64,000 nt of DNA. Source: Ktedonobacter sp. SOSP1-85. GTDB taxonomy: Bacteria > Chloroflexota > Ktedonobacteria > Ktedonobacterales > Ktedonobacteraceae. The notes beneath the pieces are model-generated. The model worked only from the letters and a program-made list of their open reading frames with translations, ran no database searches and had not been told where the DNA came from. Numbering within the stretch: the stretch's first letter is position 1; each line of letters starts with the position of its first letter. Below are positions 26,601-33,200 of the stretch, piece after piece. The translations under genes were made by a program, and so were the position numbers. The stretch spans positions 744,001 to 808,000 of the forward strand of contig NZ_BNJI01000003.1 of NCBI RefSeq assembly GCF_016587415.1. The letters are read 5' to 3'.

Positions 26601-26663
26601 TTAGATGATGTGGTACACCGTGGCAGCCATCAGGCTGCCACGGTGTACCACATCATCTAATTA
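26598..26663. terminator. 31-bp perfect hairpin including the stop codon
   Basis: Arms 26598-26628 and 26633-26663 are exact reverse complements with a 4-base ATCA loop. The TAA stop of the SnoaL-like gene forms the outermost three bases of the left arm. No T-run follows. Confidence 0.7.
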
Positions 26664-26778
26664 CGAATCTGAAAAACACGTTTTGAAAAACGGCATCCTT
26701 TCGCGTCATACAATAGTAGGCAGGTTATAGAATGGACTATCCCTACAGATCTACATGGCGGGTGTAAAGGATACGAGG

Positions 26779-28533
26779 ATGCAACTGGAAGGCTCTACGC
26801 TTGGACACTACAGGCTGCTACATGTATTGGGGAATGGCGGCATGGGCGAGGTGTACCTGGCTGAAGATCCACGTGTGCCACGCTATGTCGCGATTAAGGT
26901 GCTTAAAATTGATACCTCTCTACAACAGGATGTGGAGAGGGATATTCAGCTCTCCAGGCGCGAACTTCAAGCCATCGCACGCCTGAACCATCGCTATATT
27001 GTGCAGCTCTTCGATTCGGGGCAGCAGATGCAGAGGCGCATGCTGTTGGCATACATGGTGATGCCGTATTTTGAGGATGGAACCCTTGAGCAGTGGTGGC
27101 GCGAGCGGGGTACGGTGCCCAGACCACCACACGAGGTTTCCCACCTGGTAACACAAGCCGCGAGCGCACTGCAACATGCTCATGACCGCGAGATTATTCA
27201 CCGCGATGTGAAGCCCTCTAACTTTCTGATTCGCGTTCAAGATACGGAGGTTGTGGGGCTGCCGGATATTTTTCTCTCGGATTTCGGCATCGCCAGGCTG
27301 GCAACGATGATGACGACCAGCACACAGATTCGAGGCACGCCACCTTATATGGCGCCAGAACTGCTTCAAGGTCACCCAGTCTACGCCAGCGACCAGTACG
27401 GGCTCGCAGTCATGGCCTATGAGCTACTCACGGGCCGCACACCCTTCCGTGGCGGCAAGGCTCAGCTCACATACCAGCATGCTCACGTCACGCCACCTCT
27501 ACCCAGCACGCTTAATCCTAACCTGCCTCAGGCAGCGGATAACGTATTACTACGTGCTTTGCGCAAAGAGCCGGGTGAGCGCTATCCAGATGTGACTGAC
27601 TTCGCGTGGGCCTTGAAGAGCGCCCTGGCGCACGCCCCTGATATAAATGCCATCGACGCCATCGCGGTCCAGGCTCAAAGGTCCGTGAAACTCTATCATA
27701 CAGGCGAGCAAACTGTACCTATGTATAGGCGCCAGCCTGTTGGGCCAGAAGAGAATGCCTGGCAAAATGTTGAGCCGCGCAGTCAGGTGAGCGCAGCCTT
27801 TCAGCCTGTCGTGCCAAGGCGCAAACGTTCAGGCTCAGGCACACTTATGCTCCTCCTGCTGGGTTTCCTGATTGGACTGAGCATCATTGGCGTGCTGGGC
27901 TATTTCCTTGTATATAATCAACCGAGCACACAGTCGCCGAACGTCATTCAAGCAAATCCAGCGGCGACTTTCACAACTAACGTCAAACCCTCGCTTAGCA
28001 GTTCGCTGGCAGATAATGGAGCCGCCTTCAACTGGGAGATTAGCAAGGATGGGCCGGGTAAATGCGCATTTCAACAACAGGCCTATCACGTCAGCCAGTC
28101 GATGCTGAGCGACTTCACAACCTGTACGGCTGGCGCGACAAACGAGGCCAATTTCAAGCTCCAGGTCGATATGCGCATGCTGAAGGGAAATATTGGTGGT
28201 GTGATTTTCGATGAGCAGCAAGGTGAGGGCGTGTGCTATGCCTTCCAGATTAACCTGAATGGTAGCTACCAGCTCATCGTTTATACCGATAATACACGCG
28301 TCCACGCCCGCATGCTTATAAACAATAAGTCCTCAGATATCAAAACGGGGACAGGAGCGAGCAATACTCTGGGCCTCTACGCCCACAATGGCTCCTTTGA
28401 CCTCTACATCAATGGCGTTTTACAGAGTACTATACAGGACACAACCTACCGTAGCGGCCATATTGGTTTTTTAGCAGATGCGCAGAACGCGCCTGTGGAG
28501 GCCAGTTTCCAAAATCTTAAGGTCTGGTCATAA
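26779..28533 (+). CDS. membrane Ser/Thr protein kinase with extracytoplasmic sensor-like domain
   Basis: 584 residues from the ATG at 26779; an upstream frame start at 26755 is possible. The kinase domain has Gly-loop GNGGMGEVYLAED, VAIKVLK lysine, HRDVKPSNFL catalytic loop and DFG, then APE in MAPELL. A proline-poor linker leads to a single membrane helix at about residues 354-378 (LMLLLLGFLIGLSIIGVLGYF). The C-terminal ~200 residues are a beta-rich LamG/DUF1080-like domain (NIGGVIFDEQQGEGVCYAFQ...), outside the membrane. It probably reports an extracellular ligand through phosphorylation; targets are unknown. Confidence 0.9.
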   Translation: MQLEGSTLGHYRLLHVLGNGGMGEVYLAEDPRVPRYVAIKVLKIDTSLQQDVERDIQLSRRELQAIARLNHRYIVQLFDSGQQMQRRMLLAYMVMPYFEDGTLEQWWRERGTVPRPPHEVSHLVTQAASALQHAHDREIIHRDVKPSNFLIRVQDTEVVGLPDIFLSDFGIARLATMMTTSTQIRGTPPYMAPELLQGHPVYASDQYGLAVMAYELLTGRTPFRGGKAQLTYQHAHVTPPLPSTLNPNLPQAADNVLLRALRKEPGERYPDVTDFAWALKSALAHAPDINAIDAIAVQAQRSVKLYHTGEQTVPMYRRQPVGPEENAWQNVEPRSQVSAAFQPVVPRRKRSGSGTLMLLLLGFLIGLSIIGVLGYFLVYNQPSTQSPNVIQANPAATFTTNVKPSLSSSLADNGAAFNWEISKDGPGKCAFQQQAYHVSQSMLSDFTTCTAGATNEANFKLQVDMRMLKGNIGGVIFDEQQGEGVCYAFQINLNGSYQLIVYTDNTRVHARMLINNKSSDIKTGTGASNTLGLYAHNGSFDLYINGVLQSTIQDTTYRSGHIGFLADAQNAPVEASFQNLKVWS

Positions 28534-28578
28534 TTGACAATGCCTTTTCGCAACACGGTCCAAAAAACTCAGAACCGA

Positions 28579-28932
28579 TCAATTTTTGCGTGGAGAGAAT
28601 GACAGATAGATTTTATCTGATACGGTGGAGATATCATGGATAAAAACCTTTTTTGAGCTTTCTTCAAGCGCTTTTTGAATTTTTGACACAATCCAGGGTT
28701 TAGACATATTCGCAAGCCAGAGCGCTCCCTCAACTTCTATGTCCTGGAGAACGAGTTTGCCGTTCTCTGCAAAGGGGCGAAATTTCATCGTTATCTCGAC
28801 TCTCCCTAATGCCAGAGCTTTTATAACAATACGACCATCAAATACATCAAAGCGTATGAATTTTAATACTTTCCCTACATCGATACAGATTTCCCTTAAC
28901 GCGAATGCCGGTATCGCAATGTTTGTACGCAT
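28579..28932 (-). CDS. hypothetical protein at the end of the gas vesicle minus arm
   Basis: 117 residues, beta-rich (IAIPAFALREICIDVGKVLKFIRFDVFDGRIVIKAL..., VEITMKFRPFAENGKLVLQDIEVEGALWLANM) and ending in basic SFSPRKN. No signal or membrane helix. The pattern loosely recalls DUF2993/LmeA lipid-binding folds but is not enough to name it. GAGGGAG precedes the start. It is the last gene of the gvpO-led operon, so likely accessory to gas vesicles. Confidence 0.65.
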   Translation of the reverse strand: MRTNIAIPAFALREICIDVGKVLKFIRFDVFDGRIVIKALALGRVEITMKFRPFAENGKLVLQDIEVEGALWLANMSKPWIVSKIQKALEESSKKVFIHDISTVSDKIYLSFSPRKN

Positions 28933-29071
28933 AAACTTCTCCCTCTACGGTCATCGCCGCTTCCCAGTAAAGCATATACAGAGCAGAGGACAGCAGCCCG
29001 AGGCAAGGGGCCCTCTCCTCTCCTTCTTCTTTTCCTGCCGCCGCACGTGGCGCACACATCAAATGAAACAG

Positions 29072-29323
29072 TTATCGCTCTTTAAAGAAATCTCGGAGCC
29101 TTGACTCAATAACGGAATCAGCGACAACAATAGGTTTTTTGGTAATTGTCACATGAACCGTATGGCCGCTTACTTCGTAGCGACCCTCAACTCCTTTGCC
29201 TGAAAAGGCGCCGCTCTTTTCGTCCCCTCTCAGGGTTGCTCCCGCCTGGCCGGCGGCGTGTTTGGCATGCTCTAATATGGATGCTGCCTCACCAGAGAAT
29301 GAAACATCGAAAGTTTTTGCCAT
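29072..29323 (-). CDS. small PHA-granule-regulator-like protein in the gvp operon
   Basis: 83 residues from the ATG at 29321-29323 (AAAAGG upstream); a longer frame to 29410 adds a poor leader. Reads MAKTFDVSFSGEAASILEHAK...GVEGRYEVSGHTVHVTITKKPIVVADSVIESRLRDFF. The beta-rich layout with a G.Y.V.G..V.VTI..KP core and C-terminal amphipathic helix resembles polyhydroxyalkanoate-system (PHA_gran_rgn) proteins. That is a resemblance only. Its place between gvpJ and the last gene suggests a role in vesicle assembly. Confidence 0.65.
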   Translation of the reverse strand: MAKTFDVSFSGEAASILEHAKHAAGQAGATLRGDEKSGAFSGKGVEGRYEVSGHTVHVTITKKPIVVADSVIESRLRDFFKER

Positions 29324-29422
29324 GGTTTGTTTTTTCCTTTTCGCTGAGCAGATTCCTTCCTCGATCCTTCCTCTACACGAGAGTAGCAAAGATAGTGACT
29401 TGTCAGCCACATGCGATTAACC

Positions 29423-29698
29423 TCACCCCCCTTCGGCTTCCTCTCCATTTTCCGCGGCAAGTTGCGCCTTCTTCTTACCAGAAGAGATAAATGGATCGTG
29501 CTCCCACCAATCAATGCCGATCGATTTTGCCTTATCCACTGAGGCGACCAGCAACCTGATTTTGATTGTCAAAAGCTCAACGTCTACCAAGTTAATCTTG
29601 ATATCTCCAACGATCACCAGTCCTTTGTCAAGAACTCGATCCAGGACATCAGCTAAATTCGCTGTTTGGACACGGCTCATTTGTTCTGGCATAGACAA
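29423..29698 (-). CDS. gvpJ: gas vesicle minor shell protein GvpJ
   Basis: 91 residues. The GvpA-like core NLADVLDRVLDKGLVIVGDIKINLVDVELLTIKIRLLVASVDKAKSIGIDWW shows coil-alpha-beta-beta-alpha. GDIKI in place of the DAW-IRVSLV of GvpA and the WW after IGID mark it as GvpJ-type rather than the major shell protein. The C-terminal ~22 residues are charged. It lies between gvpS/K and the small PHA-like gene in the minus operon. GvpJ is a minor shell component thought to act in nucleation. Confidence 0.88.
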   Translation of the reverse strand: MSMPEQMSRVQTANLADVLDRVLDKGLVIVGDIKINLVDVELLTIKIRLLVASVDKAKSIGIDWWEHDPFISSGKKKAQLAAENGEEAEGG

Positions 29699-29788
29699 CC
29701 TCTTCTCACTCCTACTCTGGTTTGCTCTATCCGAAAAAATGTCCTCCTTTGTTCGCGAAATCGCGGTGTATTGAGCAGTTGAAAGCGC

Positions 29789-30511
29789 TCATAAAAGATC
29801 CCCCAGCGGACCTAAATCCAAGTTTAAATCCTCATCCGTGAGACCAAATGTCTCTTTAAGCTCTTCCATTTTCTCTTCTAAGAGTAAAAAAGCATTTCCT
29901 ACTTTTTCGATTTCATCGCTGCTTAACTGATCATCCTCTACGCGGCGGATTGCCTGTTTCTCCATCAATTGGCGTATGAGGTCAATCAGCGTTAATACGA
30001 GTTTGGCCAGGCCTTTTTCTACGTTTTTAGGGTCGATATTCGCTTTTGACTTCGTTGTTTGATTCGCAATGGGATCACTGACTGATGGTAGAGCTCTAAC
30101 GATGGACTCTTCATCATTTTCACCTCGCCTCTCTTCTTCCTCCAAAGAAGTTGATGCTTCTTCTTTCCCCTTATGACTACTCCTCTGGCTCTTTTCTTCA
30201 GGCAAAGGTGCTGGTGGAACCTCCTTTTCCTCTTCTCTCAAGGGTCGCTCATTCAAAAACGCTTCCTGGGAAGAAGGTTGGCGAGCGAGCCAGCCTGCTT
30301 GGCTACCTCTTCTGGCAGCGTTCTCAACGGTTTTTACCGAGGAGAGTAAGAGTCCTAAGTTCAGGTAAACAAGATCAATATCAGCTACAGAGAGCAGGAT
30401 CTCTCCTTTCACCATCGCTCCTTTATCAAGGAGCCTGTCCAAAAGTTCCAAAAGCGTAAAATGTTGACTCTCAAGTATTTGTTCGTTATTCAGGCTCTCC
30501 TGACTGTTCAT
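29789..30511 (-). CDS. gvpK: GvpS-GvpK fusion protein
   Basis: 240 residues carrying two gas vesicle families in one frame. Residues about 18-65 (FTLLELLDRLLDKGAMVKGEILLSVADIDLVYLNLGLLLSSVKTV) are a GvpA-superfamily domain of the GvpS/GvpM type. Residues about 66-155 are a low-complexity Glu/Lys/Ser linker. Residues about 158-240 (NIDPKNVEKGLAKLVLTLIDLIRQLMEKQAIRRVE..., ending DLNLDLGPLGDLL) are a complete GvpK. In Streptomyces-type clusters S and K are adjacent separate genes, so this is a fusion. No stop or frameshift lies between the parts. It follows gvpL by nine bases. Confidence 0.88.
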   Translation of the reverse strand: MNSQESLNNEQILESQHFTLLELLDRLLDKGAMVKGEILLSVADIDLVYLNLGLLLSSVKTVENAARRGSQAGWLARQPSSQEAFLNERPLREEEKEVPPAPLPEEKSQRSSHKGKEEASTSLEEEERRGENDEESIVRALPSVSDPIANQTTKSKANIDPKNVEKGLAKLVLTLIDLIRQLMEKQAIRRVEDDQLSSDEIEKVGNAFLLLEEKMEELKETFGLTDEDLNLDLGPLGDLL

Positions 30512-30520
30512 AGATTATCC

Positions 30521-31330
30521 CTACGTAAAATTATAGGGAGGCCATGGTCCAGAAAATTCAAGCTCTAATTCTAAGGGACCATACTCCTCAACAAACTGTA
30601 TCCCTTGTTGGCGAAAAAGAGCTTCTCTCCCCCTTTCAATTAAATAGGCTGCATTAAGTATCATCTCTTGCTTTTTCCCTGTCATTTTTTGTGGCAGTAT
30701 AGTATTCAACTTTGCCTCAAACGCATTTCTCTCTAGCTCATGAAAAATTCTTTCAGTGATCTGGGCAAGTTGAGTTGCGACGGCATTCTTTACTTCTGCC
30801 TCCATTTTTTTGTCAAAGAGATAGGCAGCTCCTCTTGATAATTTTGCTCGTTTCTCTTGCAGACCGATGAATTTGGGTTCATTCTGCATAAGATGCTTCG
30901 TCAAGGCTTGTTTATTGACATAGACCTTCACTCCCCATTCCACCTTGCCCATAAATTTAGCGAGAAGACTTTGAAAATCCTCCTTCTGGTCCTGTAGCAT
31001 CTGTGAGGCAGCTTTTTCATCTTTTAAAATAGTGCCAAACTTGAAGGGAATAACGGTAGTATCCTGCATAAGCGTATCAATTACGTGCTCGTGGGCTTGT
31101 AACAGCTCCGCAGCCCCCTGCTGGACAGCATCCTTGCCGCTCGTCAACTCAGAAACCAGGTTTTTAATTCGATTTTGAAATGCATCAATATCAATCTTAC
31201 TCACCATTACGCACATATCGTTTTCTGACACGGGGTAGACTTTGTTTTGATTATCTATCCCCAAAATATCAAGATGCTCAGGTTTTTTGCTGACCAGTCC
31301 ATAAGCATAGAGCCCATTGTGAGAAAGCAT
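30521..31330 (-). CDS. gvpL: gas vesicle protein GvpL/GvpF family, first copy
   Basis: 269 residues from the ATG at 31328-31330; an upstream ATG at 31366 would overlap gvpO by 23 bases. GvpL/F features: GLYAYGLVSKKPEHLDILGID, the HEHVIDTLMQDTTVIPFKFGTI stretch typical of the N-domain, and the C-terminal MILNAAYLIERGREALF...YGPLELELEFSGPWPPYNF with the family's FSGPWPPYNF end. Members form beta and alpha/beta domains and help nucleate or chaperone GvpA. It follows gvpO. Two further F/L genes lie in the plus arm. Confidence 0.9.
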   Translation of the reverse strand: MLSHNGLYAYGLVSKKPEHLDILGIDNQNKVYPVSENDMCVMVSKIDIDAFQNRIKNLVSELTSGKDAVQQGAAELLQAHEHVIDTLMQDTTVIPFKFGTILKDEKAASQMLQDQKEDFQSLLAKFMGKVEWGVKVYVNKQALTKHLMQNEPKFIGLQEKRAKLSRGAAYLFDKKMEAEVKNAVATQLAQITERIFHELERNAFEAKLNTILPQKMTGKKQEMILNAAYLIERGREALFRQQGIQFVEEYGPLELELEFSGPWPPYNFT

Positions 31331-31343
31331 AATTTGAGCCTTT

Positions 31344-31610
31344 CTATTCTTCCTCCTGCTCTCCAATACTTTTCACCTGCTTAAAGGAAACAACTTCAAG
31401 CTCACTATCCAGTTTGACAACGTAATACTTTTTTTCAAATACCGCGTGACCTGGCAGAGCAATATTTCTTTCTGCCACTTCGGCTTGGGCAACCCAACCA
31501 TCCTCGGTCTTGTCAATGCCAATGATTTTTATCTCCTCGCCAAGTTCTTTCGCTTCCAGAGCTTCTCTCAAGAATTTCTTGGTTCTATCTCTAATTGTGG
31601 TGATGTTCAA
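31344..31610 (-). CDS. gvpO: gas vesicle protein GvpO
   Basis: 88 residues. Reads IRDRTKKFLREALEAKELGEEIKIIGIDKTEDGWVAQAEVAERNIALPG...YYVVKLDSELEVVSFKQVKSI, matching the GvpO W..xxEVxE pattern and lone alpha plus beta-sheet. GvpO is needed for vesicles in haloarchaea and Streptomyces-type clusters but its action is unclear. It is the first gene of the minus arm; a consensus promoter lies 93-121 bases upstream. Confidence 0.87.
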   Translation of the reverse strand: MNITTIRDRTKKFLREALEAKELGEEIKIIGIDKTEDGWVAQAEVAERNIALPGHAVFEKKYYVVKLDSELEVVSFKQVKSIGEQEEE

Positions 31611-31702
31611 TTTCTATCTCCTTCCAAAGTCTTGAAGTTGTCACAAACAAGAAAAATTCTCAGGATAGCTCCAACCGTGCATCGAACCGCTGCTTCTAAT
31701 TT

Positions 31703-31731
31703 AGTATAATTCAGTATAAGAAGATTTTCAA
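31703..31731 (-). promoter_or_regulatory. sigma70-type promoter for the gvpO operon
   Basis: On the minus strand, TTGAAA (31731 to 31726), a 17-base spacer and TATACT (31708 to 31703). The gvpO ATG is about 93 bases downstream. The 386-base divergent gap to gvpA is strikingly AT-rich. On the plus side no equally good promoter stands out; GTGTACAC (31840-31847) is a short dyad there. Confidence 0.6.
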
Positions 31732-31996
31732 GTTCATCAACGCGTGTTTTGCCTCATCTATATAACTCACACAATTAAAAATATAATCATATTTTCTCCT
31801 ATTAGCCCATTAATCTGTAACTTATTAGAAATAATGAACGTGTACACAAGACAGATAAAGTAACAAAGTGGATGAGCACTTTGGGGGATTTATGCCAATT
31901 GCTTCTAAATGTGAGTTTTTAGCAGCTGGGCTGGCTAAGGCATTCATATGAAGCAAAAAGGAGTCCCTGTTACTGGACCAGAGGAGGTAAACAACC

Positions 31997-32212
31997 ATGC
32001 CCGTAGAAAAGGCAGCACCAGCATCTGGTAGCATTGCTGAGGTAATTGATCGTATTCTTGATAAAGGGATCGTCATTGATGCCTGGATCAGGGTCTCACT
32101 TGTAGGCATCGAGGTGATATCGATTGAAGCCAGAGCAGTCGTTGCTTCCGTGGAGACATATCTCAAGTATGCTGAAGCTATTGGACTCACTGCTACTGCC
32201 GCTCCCGCCTAA
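31997..32212 (+). CDS. gvpA: major gas vesicle shell protein GvpA
   Basis: 71 residues, family length. SIAEVIDRILDKGIVIDAWIRVSLVGIEVISIEARAVVASVETYLKYAEAIGL is almost the consensus GvpA sequence. It polymerises into the ribs of the gas vesicle wall. A strong GAGGAGG ribosome site precedes it, as befits the most abundant shell protein, and a 180-base spacer with a weak hairpin separates it from gvpH. Only one typical gvpA is present. Confidence 0.97.
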   Translation: MPVEKAAPASGSIAEVIDRILDKGIVIDAWIRVSLVGIEVISIEARAVVASVETYLKYAEAIGLTATAAPA

Positions 32213-32278
32213 AGAGTGAGAAAGCATCTTAAAGGTATCCTGGTAATATTCCACGATCACATCTCTAGCAACCGTGGT

Positions 32279-32318
32279 CATCCCCTGACTGAGAATGTAC
32301 GCTCCTCTTGGGGGGATG
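32279..32318 (+). terminator. weak hairpin between gvpA and gvpH
   Basis: CATCCCC (32279-32285) can pair with GGGGATG (32312-32318) around a 26-base loop. It sits 66 bases after gvpA and could attenuate transcription so that gvpA exceeds downstream genes, a common need. Weak by itself. The rest of the 180-base gap shows no gene. Confidence 0.3.
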
Positions 32319-32392
32319 CTCTGTTGATTCCCTGCTTCACAGTGGGAAGAAGAGAGATGTTCTTCTTATTCACAGGAAGAGAAGGATGAATT

Positions 32393-33199
32393 ATGAAGAG
32401 ACCGAAGGGGATGAGTGATATCAAAAAAGGACTTGGTATCAAAGATGTTATTGAGGCTTTTTCAAGCCGTGATAGTGGAACCGAGAAGACTTCGGAGAAG
32501 CGTCAACTGGATGTTGAGAAAAGCGTCCTTGAAAAGCAGCTTCAGCAATTTACACAGCAGGCAGCTCAGATAGAAGAGAGGCTCGCCGAAATTACTAAGG
32601 CGGTGAACCGCGAGATCCCCCAACTCAAAGAGGAGCAGGAGGGAAAACAAAAGGAGGAGGAGGGCAATACATCAGAGAAAGATGACGATCAAAAGAAGAA
32701 ACTAGAAATTGATTTTGGTCTCGGCAAACTCACGGTCAGCGACATTTTTCAAGGGCTTGGAAGCCTGGTCGATTTTGTCGCCAAAATGGAGCAGGAAGGG
32801 AGGGGAGAAGAGAGACGCGAAGGAGAATTTACCAGTCCTTCAGGGCGCATCAAAGGTGTCTATGGCTTCTCTGTCAAACAGGGTATTGGTGGAAAGCCGG
32901 TCGTGGAACCATTTGGCAATGTGAAAAAGACCGCTCATGGCCCAGTCGTTGAGGAGGAGATTCAGCCTTTAGCTGATGTTTTTGATGAGAAAGATCACGT
33001 CTTAATCATCATCGAATTGCCAGGAGTGGAGGGAAAGCAAATTCACACCGAGGTCAAAGGAGACATCCTCGTGCTCTCTGCTGCTGGCAGGGGACGCAAG
33101 TATGCACGAGAGGTGGTCTTACCCGAAGGGGTCGATGCCAGCACCCTGACCAGCAAATATAGAAACGGCGTTTTAGAGATAAGGATGAGTAAAGGGTAA
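32393..33199 (+). CDS. gvpH: GvpH-type protein with coiled coil and Hsp20 domain
   Basis: 268 residues. The N-terminal ~55 are basic/polar; residues about 45-75 (LEKQLQQFTQQAAQIEERLAEITKAV) form a coiled coil; then an acidic Glu/Lys stretch, a DFGLGKLTVSDIFQGLGSLVDFVAKM segment, and residues about 185-268 with EEIQPLADVFDEKDHVLIIIELPGVEGKQIHTEVKGDILVLSA...EVVLPEGVDAS...NGVLEIRM, the alpha-crystallin (Hsp20) signature. GvpH in haloarchaea is Hsp20-like, stabilising vesicles. The stop is one base before the start of the CDC48 ATPase, so translation is probably coupled. Confidence 0.87.
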   Translation: MKRPKGMSDIKKGLGIKDVIEAFSSRDSGTEKTSEKRQLDVEKSVLEKQLQQFTQQAAQIEERLAEITKAVNREIPQLKEEQEGKQKEEEGNTSEKDDDQKKKLEIDFGLGKLTVSDIFQGLGSLVDFVAKMEQEGRGEERREGEFTSPSGRIKGVYGFSVKQGIGGKPVVEPFGNVKKTAHGPVVEEEIQPLADVFDEKDHVLIIIELPGVEGKQIHTEVKGDILVLSAAGRGRKYAREVVLPEGVDASTLTSKYRNGVLEIRMSKG

Positions 33200-33200
33200 C

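Noticed and set aside
30151..30459. plus-strand frame inside the GvpS-K fusion linker
   Set aside because: Antisense of the charged linker; Ser/Pro-rich junk composition.
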